NCBI GenBank assembly: GCA_963699055.1
Contig: CAVOTA010000002.1
Location: 1,240,001 to 1,304,000 of the forward strand
From: Bog-756 sp963699055
GTDB taxonomy: Bacteria > Actinomycetota > Acidimicrobiia > Acidimicrobiales > RAAP-2
Length of the DNA stretch: 64,000 bases
Direction: 5' to 3'
The position numbers and the translations under genes were made by a program. The notes beneath the pieces were generated by a model. It did not search any database, was not told where the DNA came from, and was given only the letters and a program-made list of their open reading frames with translations. Shown one piece after another: positions 16,118 through 23,903 of the stretch; within the stretch, counting starts at the first letter, position 1; every line of letters starts with the position of its first letter.

Positions 16118-17404
16118 TCAAGCCGACTCCTCAGTCGCTCGGTCGGCCAGGCTCTCGAAGAGCAGTGCCCGGTCGGTCTGTTCGTGTTCCCGGGCATGGT
16201 TCCGCTGGCGGAGCAGCACCGGCACGAACTCGGGCCCGGTCTTGAAGTAGGCACACTTCTCGCAGGCTGATTCGATGCGGCAGTCGAGCTCGGCCGGGCG
16301 GGTGCACATGCCGTTGCCGAGCATCCGGTCGTATTCGGTCCGGAGCCGAGTCATCGCCGTTGTTTCTCTCTCAGCCGGAGCGTCCGTCGAGGTCCCCGTC
16401 GTCGCGTAGAGCGCGTCGACCTGCTCCATGACCGAGGCGTACTCGTCCGCCACCACCCGGTTGGCGATGCGGGCATAGACGAGCGTCATGTCCATCGACC
16501 GGTGGCCGAGGAACTCGGCGATGGTCTCGAGGCGCATGCCCCGGTTGATCGCCTGGGTGGCGAGGGTGTGGCGGAGCTGGTGAGGATGGGCGTGACCGAT
16601 GCCCGCTCGTCTGGCCGTGGTGGCCACGATCCGGTGGACGGTCCGCCGGTCGAGTGGCTTGTGCTCGTCGGCCAGGAGGCGGCCTTGGGCTCGGATGTGG
16701 ACGCGGTTCGTCGCCGTCCACTCCTCCAACAGCGGGACGAGCTCCGGGTGGAGCGGGATGATCCGGTCGTTGCGCAGCTTGCCGACCGGGATGTGCAGCC
16801 AGTGGGACCCGTCGCGCACGCTGACGGCGTCGGCGGCCAGTTCGCAGAGCTCGGTCGCCCGCATGCCGGTCCGGGACAACAGCTCGACCACGAGGCGATA
16901 GCGGGGCAGCCGGTGGGCCTTGGCTGCCGCCAGCAGCTTGGCGGCGTCCTCGTCGGAGAGGAACTTGGGCAACGGCTCGGGCCGAGGTGGGATGTCCCCA
17001 TGGAGGATCGGGTTGCGGTGGTGGGCCTCGGGCCAGTCCCATTCGATCAGGCGCTCGAAGAAGATCCGGATCATCCGCAGCCGCTGGCGCTGGGTGTTCT
17101 TGGCCAGGGTCGGGCCTGTGCAGCCGGGCTGGGCGGCGAGGAACACCTTGTAGTCCTCGACGTGGGTCCGGGTGACATCGGAGACGACTGCAACCTCGGT
17201 CTCGGCCACCAGCCACCGGGCCAGCTGGCGCAGGGTCGAGTCGGCCACGTCCACGCTGCGAGGCGCAAGGAACGTGGTGAGTTGGACCAGGTAGCGGCGC
17301 ATGGTGGCGGCCAACTGGGGTGCCTGTGTCGACAACACGGCCCACTCCCGGTGGGACTCGTTCTTCGGGATCCAGGGCTCGGGCAGGACCTCAGCGATGC
17401 TCAC
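16118..17404 (-). CDS. Tyrosine recombinase (second of an overlapping pair)
   Basis: A 428-residue site-specific recombinase. The SAM-like core-binding domain spans about 30-125, the catalytic domain about 145-320. Catalytic residues in order: R182 (TGMRATEL), K209 (VGKLRN), H275 and R278 (HQLRHT), H301 (LGHRS) and Y310 (TLVYAR), a complete set. A 100-residue C-terminal extension carries several cysteines (CRIESACEKCAYF), a feature of Tn554-type transposases and related recombinases. GTG at 17404 overlaps the stop of the first recombinase by 4 bases. The pair probably acts together to move the element. Confidence 0.88.
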   Translation of the reverse strand: MSIAEVLPEPWIPKNESHREWAVLSTQAPQLAATMRRYLVQLTTFLAPRSVDVADSTLRQLARWLVAETEVAVVSDVTRTHVEDYKVFLAAQPGCTGPTLAKNTQRQRLRMIRIFFERLIEWDWPEAHHRNPILHGDIPPRPEPLPKFLSDEDAAKLLAAAKAHRLPRYRLVVELLSRTGMRATELCELAADAVSVRDGSHWLHIPVGKLRNDRIIPLHPELVPLLEEWTATNRVHIRAQGRLLADEHKPLDRRTVHRIVATTARRAGIGHAHPHQLRHTLATQAINRGMRLETIAEFLGHRSMDMTLVYARIANRVVADEYASVMEQVDALYATTGTSTDAPAERETTAMTRLRTEYDRMLGNGMCTRPAELDCRIESACEKCAYFKTGPEFVPVLLRQRNHAREHEQTDRALLFESLADRATEESA

Positions 17405-18444
17405 TGGGCCACCTCCACCATGGCCAACAGCTCGGCGGCGTGGGCGTCGACGGCCGTCATCGCCTGGTGGTATTCGTGGGCCAGCCAGTCATTGGTCAGG
17501 TGCAGGTAGATCCGGGTGGACTCGATGGAGACGTGTCCGGCCTGGGCCTGAACCGCCTCCAAGGCCATGCCTGCTTCTCGCAGTCGGGTGAGGCAGGTGT
17601 GGCGGAGCTGATGACAGGTGGCCCGCTCAAGTCCGGCCCGCTGGCGGGCGCTCAAGAAGATGGTCTCCACTCCTTGAGCGCTCAGCCCTTGCCCCCGGCT
17701 CGGACCCTTCAGGGTCACGAAGACCCGATCCGTCGAGGCGTCCTTTGGCCGTTCGTTGACCAGATACTCGCCCAGTTCGGCGAAGAAGGCGTTCGAGATG
17801 GGCACCACCCGCTGGTAGCCGCCCTTGCCCTCGGTGACGAACACCGACCGTTCGGCCACCTGGATGTCCGATAGCCGCAATCCGAGCACCTCACAACGGC
17901 GCAGGCCGCCCAACACCATGGCGAAGACCATGGCCCGGTCACGATGCGTGCGCATCGCACCCACCAACGCGTCGACCTCACCGGGCGACAGGATCTTGGG
18001 CAACGTGCGGGGCACCCGCACCAGGGGCACCGTCCGGACCCGACCGCCCCGCCGGCGGGTGGAGAGCCCCTTCGGCACTGGATTCGCCTCCACCGTGGTG
18101 TCGCCCCGAGCCACCAGATACGCGTAGAAGCCAGACACGGACGACAGCCGCCGGGCGATGGTCCGGGCCGACAGTCCCGACTCGCCGTCGGAGATCCGGA
18201 CCACGGTGCGATCACCTCGTTGGTCGGCCAGGAATTCGAAGACGTCAGCCGGGACCACGGCAACCGGGTCCTTGTCGACGACCGTGAAGAACGTCTTCAG
18301 GTCGAAGGCGACCGCCCGCAGTGTGTTCGGCCGAGACCGTCCGGCCACGAACTCCAGATAGGAGTCGACAAGCGGATCACCCAATCGGAAGCGGGTCCCT
18401 CCGGCCGGTGAGGAGGTGCGGACCAGGACAGGGAATGGGCTCAT
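17401..18444 (-). CDS. Tyrosine recombinase (first of an overlapping pair)
   Basis: A 347-residue recombinase with core-binding domain (about 25-115) and catalytic domain (about 150-325). Catalytic residues: R182 or R183 (GGLRRCEV), K207 (EGKGGY), H278 and R281 (CHQLRHT), H304 (AGHVS), Y313 (RIYLH). ATG at 18444 is taken; GTG at 18477 is also open. Translational overlap with the next recombinase and shared orientation resemble Tn554 TnpA/TnpB or recombinase-in-trio elements, but only two genes are present. No cargo is enclosed between the pair and its candidate end repeats. Confidence 0.88.
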   Translation of the reverse strand: MSPFPVLVRTSSPAGGTRFRLGDPLVDSYLEFVAGRSRPNTLRAVAFDLKTFFTVVDKDPVAVVPADVFEFLADQRGDRTVVRISDGESGLSARTIARRLSSVSGFYAYLVARGDTTVEANPVPKGLSTRRRGGRVRTVPLVRVPRTLPKILSPGEVDALVGAMRTHRDRAMVFAMVLGGLRRCEVLGLRLSDIQVAERSVFVTEGKGGYQRVVPISNAFFAELGEYLVNERPKDASTDRVFVTLKGPSRGQGLSAQGVETIFLSARQRAGLERATCHQLRHTCLTRLREAGMALEAVQAQAGHVSIESTRIYLHLTNDWLAHEYHQAMTAVDAHAAELLAMVEVAQ

Positions 18445-18490
18445 CCGGGCATGCTCCCAGTGCTGAACAGAATGCACTGAGATGCCAGAA

Positions 18491-18511
18491 GGATCACATG
18501 TGTATTAAGCG
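18491..18511. repeat. Right candidate terminal repeat of the two-recombinase element
   Basis: GGATCACATGTGTATTAAGC (plus one G) lies 46 bases upstream of the first recombinase start. In reverse complement it aligns with the sequence at 16097-16114, with gaps, around an ACATGT core. It may be the other end of the element or a recombinase binding site. Confidence 0.35.
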
Positions 18512-18561
18512 TTCGGGGGCACTCAGAGTCAATCAGAATCCGACCGATAGTCTTGTCATTC

Positions 18562-20511
18562 GTGGCCATTCGTAGAGTCGCTGCATTGCTGACAGCTGGA
18601 CTGGGGTTGGTGGGCGTCGTGGTGGGGGCACCGTATTTCGCTCGCGTTGCGAGCGCAACCGGAATGTCCAGCAGCACGTCAATCTGGCGCCCCGTTCCGA
18701 TTCCGAGCCCGGACAGTGGGACATCATCGGCGGCAGCAGCCTTGTCAGGCCTTTCCTGTTCCGCTCCGAGTGACTGCACGACGGTGGGTCAATTGCAGTT
18801 TGGCACCAGCGGCCTTCCGATCGCCGAGCATTGGGATGGACGGACCTGGTCATCGCAGAATGTGGCTTCGGTTGGTGCGGAGAACAACCTCGCTGCGGTG
18901 AGCTGCTCTTCTGTGGCGTTTTGCATAGCTGTCGGCAGCACCGGACCGTACGCGGAGCCCATTAAGCAGCCCCTCGTCGAGCAGTGGAACGGATCAACAT
19001 GGTCAAGCATCCCGGCACCGGACCCAGGGTACGTCGTTCAACCCCCGATGGGACCACCAGTGGTCAGCGGAAGCATCTTGGCTGGTGTGAGCTGCACGTC
19101 GGCCACATTCTGTGTGGCGGTGGGCCAGACGCTCGATGGCAACACGACGGTGGTCGAGGAGTGGGACGGAACTAGCTGGTCCGTGCAAGCAAGTCCAAGT
19201 CCGAATACGGGCACCAATGGTCTTCTCGGCGTGAGCTGTACCGCTACCGATTCCTGCGTCGCCGTGGGTGACGCGGGCGGTCCACTCATCGAACAGTGGA
19301 ACGGCGCGGTATGGACGGCAACGCCACCACCACTAGGAACAACGGGCCAACTCGCCGCAGTCGACTGCACGACGTCGGGCTGTACGGCGGTTGGGGTAGA
19401 CGCTGCAGTTCCGAGTGAACCCTTGGTACTCGAGTCAACTCAGGGCTCTTGGGCCCAAGCTGTCCTTCCGGGCCTCACCGCTTCATCGGGGCTGGCGAGT
19501 GTCACCTGCGAGTCGACGTCTAGTTGTACTGCGGTGGGATCGGTTGGGCAACTCCCACTTATCTTGCAAGAGTCCAATGGCGGATGGATTGCTCAACCTG
19601 CGAACGGGGCATCAATCGGCAGCGCGCTGAACGGGGTCAGTTGTCCAAGCGGTGGCCCCTGTGACGCTGTGGGCACACAACCTGGACCGATGGGCGGATC
19701 GATCACGTTCGCCATGACGACAAGCACACCACTTTGTGGCGAGAGCTTCTCGTCGACGGTCTCGTGCTACCAGCTGGTGGCGTCAGATGGTGGGGTCTTC
19801 GCTTTCGGTGACGCCCCGTTCTTCGGATCGATGGGCGGACAGCCGCTCAACAAGCCGATCGTGGGCATGGCCGCCACGCCCGACGGGGGCGGCTACTGGT
19901 TGGTGGCGTCCGATGGCGGTGTCTTCTCCTACGGCGACGCCCAGTTCCACGGCTCGGCCGGGAGTCTCCTTCTCAACAAGCCGATCGTGGGCATGGCGCC
20001 GGCAAACGACGGGGGCGGCTACTGGTTGGTGGCGTCCGATGGCGGTGTCTTCTCCTACGGCGACGCCCAGTTCCACGGCTCGGCCGGGAGTCTCCTTCTC
20101 AACAAGCCGATCGTGGGCATGGCCGCCACGCCCGACGGGGGCGGCTACTGGTTGGTGGCGTCCGATGGCGGTGTCTTCTCCTACGGCGACGCCCAGTTCC
20201 ACGGCTCGGCCGGGAGTCTCCTTCTCAACAAGCCGATCGTGGGCATGGCCGCCACGCCCGACGGGGGCGGCTACTGGTTGGTGGCGTCCGATGGCGGTGT
20301 CTTCTCCTACGGCGACGCCCAGTTCCACGGCTCGGCCGGGAGTCTCCTTCTCAACAAGCCGATCGTGGGCATGGCGCCGGCAAACGACGGGGGCGGCTAC
20401 TGGTTGGTGGCGTCCGATGGCGGTGTCTTCTCCTACGGCGACGCCCAGTTCTTGGGGTCGATGGGCGGACACACACTGGGGGCTCCAATGGTTGGGGTGG
20501 CTAATCCCTAG
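18562..20511 (+). CDS. Secreted repeat protein with YWLVASDGG repeats
   Basis: About 649 residues: signal peptide (RRVAALLTAGLGLVGVVVGA), then residues 50-390 with six or more beta-propeller-like units of the form LxxVSCxxxxxCxAVG plus EQWNGxxW, then from residue 405 five to six copies of a 42-residue unit GGGYWLVASDGGVFSYGDA. Each unit should form one small beta-sheet; the protein is probably surface exposed. GTG at 18562 is preferred over TTG at 18553; neither has a good ribosome site. The first 1.2 kb is AT-richer and uses less biased codons than neighbours, which suggests transfer. Such repeats are common in Acidimicrobiia, function unknown. Confidence 0.82.
   Translation: MAIRRVAALLTAGLGLVGVVVGAPYFARVASATGMSSSTSIWRPVPIPSPDSGTSSAAAALSGLSCSAPSDCTTVGQLQFGTSGLPIAEHWDGRTWSSQNVASVGAENNLAAVSCSSVAFCIAVGSTGPYAEPIKQPLVEQWNGSTWSSIPAPDPGYVVQPPMGPPVVSGSILAGVSCTSATFCVAVGQTLDGNTTVVEEWDGTSWSVQASPSPNTGTNGLLGVSCTATDSCVAVGDAGGPLIEQWNGAVWTATPPPLGTTGQLAAVDCTTSGCTAVGVDAAVPSEPLVLESTQGSWAQAVLPGLTASSGLASVTCESTSSCTAVGSVGQLPLILQESNGGWIAQPANGASIGSALNGVSCPSGGPCDAVGTQPGPMGGSITFAMTTSTPLCGESFSSTVSCYQLVASDGGVFAFGDAPFFGSMGGQPLNKPIVGMAATPDGGGYWLVASDGGVFSYGDAQFHGSAGSLLLNKPIVGMAPANDGGGYWLVASDGGVFSYGDAQFHGSAGSLLLNKPIVGMAATPDGGGYWLVASDGGVFSYGDAQFHGSAGSLLLNKPIVGMAATPDGGGYWLVASDGGVFSYGDAQFHGSAGSLLLNKPIVGMAPANDGGGYWLVASDGGVFSYGDAQFLGSMGGHTLGAPMVGVANP
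19885..20511 (+). repeat. 126-bp tandem coding repeat, four full copies plus a partial one
   Basis: Units start at 19885, 20011, 20137, 20263 and 20389, a constant 126-bp spacing (42 codons). The full copies are nearly identical at the DNA level and differ mainly in a short segment that encodes either AATPD or APAND, in the order APAND, AATPD, AATPD, APAND. A more diverged copy precedes them at about 19773. Confidence 0.93.
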
Positions 20512-20531
20512 TCAACGGTTCAGAGTTGCTC

Positions 20532-20553
20532 ACGCCGGTCTCCATTCCGGCGT
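20532..20553. terminator. Hairpin after the YWLVASDGG repeat protein
   Basis: ACGCCGG / CCGGCGT, perfect 7-bp stem with an 8-base loop, 20 bases after the stop of the repeat protein and followed by TTCCTCC. Probable intrinsic-like terminator for that gene. Confidence 0.5.
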
Positions 20554-20716
20554 TCCTCCGGCACGGCTAAATCGAACTGCCGCTGGCACCTCCGACGTTC
20601 CCGCTAACGGGCGGGGTTGGTGAGTATCCCCATGGTGCCGTTGCGGGGCAGGCAATAATCGCGAGTACGCGACTCCGTTCGACGTCGGGGCATTCGCATC
20701 TCTACCGTTTGCAACC

Positions 20717-20980
20717 CACGCCAGCCCGGCGGCAGCTCTCCGCTACCAGCACGCCACGATGGAACGGGACCGGGCGCTAGCCAACTCGCTGGCGGCGATG
20801 GCGCCGGGTCCGACGGTCATCTCAGTGGTGCCCGCCGAAGCACTGACGGACGAAAGACGGACGAAGTTGGCCGAGGGGGAAGAGACCGGAGCCTCCATCA
20901 CCCCTCTGACCAGCCTCGATGCAGAGCAGTCCCAACGGGATTCGAACCCGTGTCGCCACCTTGAGAGGGTGGTGTCCTAG
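20717..20980 (+). pseudogene. Remnant of a tyrosine integrase C-terminus, reading into tRNA-Glu
   Basis: The frame reads HASPAAALRYQHATMERD and on through RALANSLAAMAP, which is the end of actinophage-type integrases: the histidine of the GHxSP box, the catalytic tyrosine in RYQHA, then the ERDRALA helix. Upstream the frame stays open to about 20630 but no catalytic arginine or other integrase box is recognisable, so this is a truncated relic. The frame ends at 20980, inside the tRNA-Glu gene on the other strand, as expected for an element once integrated at that tRNA. Confidence 0.65.
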
Positions 20981-20999
20981 GCCTCTAGACGATGGGACC
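20927..20999 (-). tRNA. tRNA-Glu(CTC)
   Basis: A 73-nt cloverleaf: acceptor GGTCCCA/TGGGACT (one G-T pair), D-arm GTCTAGAGGCCTAGGAC, anticodon stem CCACC/GGTGG with loop CTCTCAA (anticodon CTC), T-arm CGGGTTCGAATCCCG. CCA is not encoded. The 3' end abuts the integrase relic. Confidence 0.95.
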
Positions 21000-21100
21000 C
21001 TGCGGGGCGCCGCGAGGCGTCCCGGTACTGCGTTGCTGCACGTCGACCACCCCCTGGGGGGCGATCTGCCACACCGGCCCCGACGGGACCACTGCAAGCG

Positions 21101-21173
21101 CTCGGGGGGGAGGGCTCGAACCTCCAACCTCATGAACCAGAATCACGCGCGCTGCCAGTTGCGCCACCCCCGA
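21101..21173 (-). tRNA. tRNA-Gln(CTG)
   Basis: A 73-nt cloverleaf: acceptor TCGGGGG/CCCCCGA, D-arm GCGCAACTGGCAGCGC, anticodon stem CGTGA/TCATG with loop TTCTGGT (anticodon CTG), T-arm GGAGGTTCGAGCCCTCC, discriminator G. CCA is not encoded. It lies about 100 bases upstream of tRNA-Glu on the same strand, so the two may be co-transcribed. Confidence 0.95.
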
Positions 21174-21353
21174 ATGGGCGAACCGCCAATTTAGCCGACC
21201 TGGGCCGACCCGGTGGCGCCGGCCCCCGGGGGCGGCTCCGGTCCCGGGGATCGGTCCCGGGGAGGGAGCCTGGCGCACCGGGTGGGCCACGGCGCCCCGC
21301 ACCCCGATCGGAGCACTCCCGGGCGGCCGACCTCACCTCGCTACGATCCCCGC

Positions 21354-22490
21354 ATGCACGCACACCGGGTGGTCATCGTCGGTGGGGGCGTCCTCGGCAC
21401 CATGCACGCCCTCGAGGCCTGCCGCCGGGGCTGGCACGTCGTCCACCTGGAGGCGGATGCCGCCCCCCGGCGGGCCTCGGTGCGCAATTTCGGTCTGGTG
21501 TGGGTCAGCGGCCGTGCCGCCGGTCCCGAGCTGGACCTCGCCGTCCGGGCCCGGGTGCTGTGGGAGGAGCTCGCCGCCCACTCCCCCGCCGTGGGCTTCC
21601 GGCCCGACGGATCGCTGACCGTGGCCCGCCACGACGGCGAGCTGGCGCTCATGGCCGAGGCCGCGGCGCGTCCCGACGCCGCCGTCCGCGGGTTCGAGCT
21701 CCTCGATGCCGAGGGGGTCCGCGCCGCCAACCCGTCCGTCCGCGGCGAACTGCTCGGTGGGCTCCGGTGCACCCGCGACGCCGTCGTGGAGCCCGGACTG
21801 GTCCTGGGTGCCCTGCGGGTCACCCTCGAGGCGACCGGCCGGTACACCTGGCTGCCCCGCCGCCAGGTCGTCGATGTCGAGACCACCTCCGGCACCGCCG
21901 TGGCCATCGACCACCGTGGCGAACGCCACGAGGGGTCCCAGGTGGTGCTGTGCATCGGGGACCGGCTGTCGGGACTCGGCCGGCGTGTCGGGGTCACCCT
22001 GGCCGCCGCCCCACTCCGTCGGTGCCGCCTCCAGATGATGCAGACGGCGCCGGTCACCGAGCGCCTCACCACCGCCCTGGCCGATGCCGACTCCATGCGC
22101 TACTACCCCGCCTTCGATCTGCCCGGGCGGGCCGGGCTGCCCGGGCCCTCCGCCGCCACCGCCGACTGGGGCATCCAGCTGCTCCTGGTCCAGCGGGCCG
22201 CCGGTGGGCTCACCATCGGCGACACCCATGCCTACGACGAGCCGTTCGACTTCGCCGTCGAGGAGCACCTCTACACCGAGCTGACCGCCCGGGCCGAGGC
22301 GGTGCTCGGCTGGACCCTGCCCCCGGTGGTGCGGCGGTGGGCCGGTGTCTACACGGTCGTCACCGACGACCGCCTCTACTACCGCACCACGGTCGACGAC
22401 GGCGTGGTCGTCGTGACCGGGCCCGCCGGCCGGGGTATGACGCTGTCCCCGGCCATCGCCGAGGAGACCTGGGAGGATCTGACCCGATGA
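21354..22490 (+). CDS. FAD-dependent oxidoreductase of the phosphonate-linked (TIGR03364/HpnW-like) type
   Basis: A 378-residue DAO-family flavoprotein: dinucleotide motif VVIVGGGVLGTMHA at residue 5, glutamate ending strand 2 (VVHLEAD), RNFGLVW segment and a C-terminal VVVVTGPAGRGMTLSPAIAE flavin motif. Family members with these features are found next to phosphonatase-like HAD hydrolases, and are proposed to deaminate 2-aminoethylphosphonate derivatives. Its stop overlaps the start of exactly such a hydrolase (ATGA), which supports the call. ATG at 21354 is the first start after the tRNA region. Confidence 0.82.
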   Translation: MHAHRVVIVGGGVLGTMHALEACRRGWHVVHLEADAAPRRASVRNFGLVWVSGRAAGPELDLAVRARVLWEELAAHSPAVGFRPDGSLTVARHDGELALMAEAAARPDAAVRGFELLDAEGVRAANPSVRGELLGGLRCTRDAVVEPGLVLGALRVTLEATGRYTWLPRRQVVDVETTSGTAVAIDHRGERHEGSQVVLCIGDRLSGLGRRVGVTLAAAPLRRCRLQMMQTAPVTERLTTALADADSMRYYPAFDLPGRAGLPGPSAATADWGIQLLLVQRAAGGLTIGDTHAYDEPFDFAVEEHLYTELTARAEAVLGWTLPPVVRRWAGVYTVVTDDRLYYRTTVDDGVVVVTGPAGRGMTLSPAIAEETWEDLTR

Positions 22491-23164
22491 CCACCCCCAT
22501 CCGACTGGCCGCACTCGACATGGCCGGCACCACCGTGGCCGACGAGGGCGCCGTGGAAGAGGCCTTCCAGGCCGCCCTCGACGCCGTCGGTCTGGCGGCC
22601 GGCGACCTCATGGACGACCCGGGGGCCTACGTGCGGCGCACCATGGGCCAGTCCAAGATCGACGTCTTCACCGAGCTCCTCGGCGGTGACCGTCACCGGG
22701 CCGAGTCGGCCAATGCCGCGTTCGAGGCCGCGTTCGACCAGTCGGTCACCCGGGGCGAGGTGTCGGCGCTGCCCGGGGCCGAGGACACCTTCGCCGCCCT
22801 GCGCGCCGGTGGTGTGCGGCTCTGTCTCACCACCGGGTTCTCGCCCGCCACCCGCCAGGGGATCATGACCGCCCTCGGCTGGGAGGGCCTCGTCGACCTG
22901 GCCCTCTCCCCGGCGGACGCCGGCCGCGGCCGGCCGTGGCCCGACATGATCCTGACCGCCGTGCTGCGACTGCGGATCGACGACGTGGCCGAGGTGGCGG
23001 TGGCCGGCGACACCACGAGCGACCTCCTGGCGGGCACCCGGTCGGGAGCCTCGATCGTGGCCGGCGTGCTGACCGGGGCCCACTCCGCCGGGGAGCTGGC
23101 CACCGCACCCCACACCCACCTGCTCCACTCGGTGGCCGACCTGCCCGCCCTGCTCCTCGGTTGA
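22487..23164 (+). CDS. Phosphonatase-like HAD hydrolase
   Basis: A 225-residue HAD enzyme. Motif I is ALDMAGTTV (nucleophile D11), motif II the threonine in LCLTTGFS, and motif IV VAGDTTSDLLAG. The cap region contains MGQSKIDVF, where K57 sits in the place that in phosphonoacetaldehyde hydrolase (PhnX) holds the Schiff-base lysine; this alignment is by eye. The expected job is breaking the C-P bond of the aldehyde made by the upstream oxidase. The genes overlap by 4 bases. No phosphonate transporter is in the window. Confidence 0.85.
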   Translation: MTTPIRLAALDMAGTTVADEGAVEEAFQAALDAVGLAAGDLMDDPGAYVRRTMGQSKIDVFTELLGGDRHRAESANAAFEAAFDQSVTRGEVSALPGAEDTFAALRAGGVRLCLTTGFSPATRQGIMTALGWEGLVDLALSPADAGRGRPWPDMILTAVLRLRIDDVAEVAVAGDTTSDLLAGTRSGASIVAGVLTGAHSAGELATAPHTHLLHSVADLPALLLG

Positions 23165-23174
23165 CCCCCCAGGC

Positions 23175-23200
23175 GGACCGCATCCGGCGCGGTGCGGTCC
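23175..23200. terminator. Hairpin between convergent genes
   Basis: GGACCGCA / TGCGGTCC, perfect 8-bp stem with a 10-base loop, directly after the phosphonatase-like gene and before the end of the convergent YdcF-like gene. Probable bidirectional terminator. Confidence 0.55.
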
Positions 23201-23227
23201 CCGGATCCGCCGGCATCGCCGCCCGTG

Positions 23228-23872
23228 TCAGCCGAAGGAGTCGAGGTGGTCGAAGCCGATGATCCGGCCGACGGCCACGCCCAGCGTCTCCTTGGCGTAG
23301 TAGGGGAACGCCGACAGACCGCTGATGGGCGAGGTCTGGGTCGGCGTCGGGTACGGGGTCAGCCCCACCGAGCTGGCGATGGCCAGGCTGCGGGCCTCGT
23401 GGAACTTGTCCGTCACCACCAGCACCGTGGTGTCGCCGTGGGCGATCAGCGTGGGCGCCGCCTCCGAGAGGTTCTGCCACGAGTTGCGGCCTCCCGCCTG
23501 CAGGATGTCGGCCGCAGGCACCCCGTTCCCCTCCAGGTACCGGGCCGACGCCTGTGCCTCGGTGTAGGCGTCACCGGGCTCCTTCGAGCCGGTCACCATG
23601 ACCGTGGACGAGTAGTGCTCGTGCCACAGCAGCCCGGCCTGGTCGAGGCGGGCCCGCAGGTCCGGCGACGGAACCCCGTTGTACTGGGCGGCACCCATGA
23701 CCACGATGGCACCCGCCGCCCGCGGTTCGTAGCGCTGACCCGTCCGCCACACCTGGTAGGCGGTCACGGCGACGTAGACGAGCACGGCGAGCACCAGCCA
23801 CTTCACCAGCCGGAGCAGGATGCGGAGCAACCGGTAGCCGAACAGTGGGAGTCCTGGGTGGACCGGGATCAG
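23228..23872 (-). CDS. YdcF/SanA-like (DUF218) membrane-anchored protein
   Basis: Up to 214 residues: an N-terminal transmembrane helix (LVLAVLVYVAV) and a DUF218 domain with AIVVMGAAQYNG, VMVTGSKEPGDAYTEA, NSWQNLSEA and VLVVTDKFHEARS motifs in the family order. SanA-type proteins act at the cell envelope. No ATG or GTG precedes the membrane helix: candidates are CTG at 23872 (the base after an in-frame region overlapping nothing), TTG at 23830, and GTG at 23806 inside the helix; none has a ribosome site. It lies 31 bases or more downstream of gltX and is probably co-transcribed. Confidence 0.72.
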   Translation of the reverse strand: MIPVHPGLPLFGYRLLRILLRLVKWLVLAVLVYVAVTAYQVWRTGQRYEPRAAGAIVVMGAAQYNGVPSPDLRARLDQAGLLWHEHYSSTVMVTGSKEPGDAYTEAQASARYLEGNGVPAADILQAGGRNSWQNLSEAAPTLIAHGDTTVLVVTDKFHEARSLAIASSVGLTPYPTPTQTSPISGLSAFPYYAKETLGVAVGRIIGFDHLDSFG

Positions 23873-23903
23873 TCGACCGCCCGGGGCGCGAGCACCCGGG
23901 GCG

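Noticed and set aside
19783..20472. Antisense repeat frame under the YWLVASDGG array
   Set aside because: Open only because the sense repeat unit is stop-free on the other strand; no start or context.
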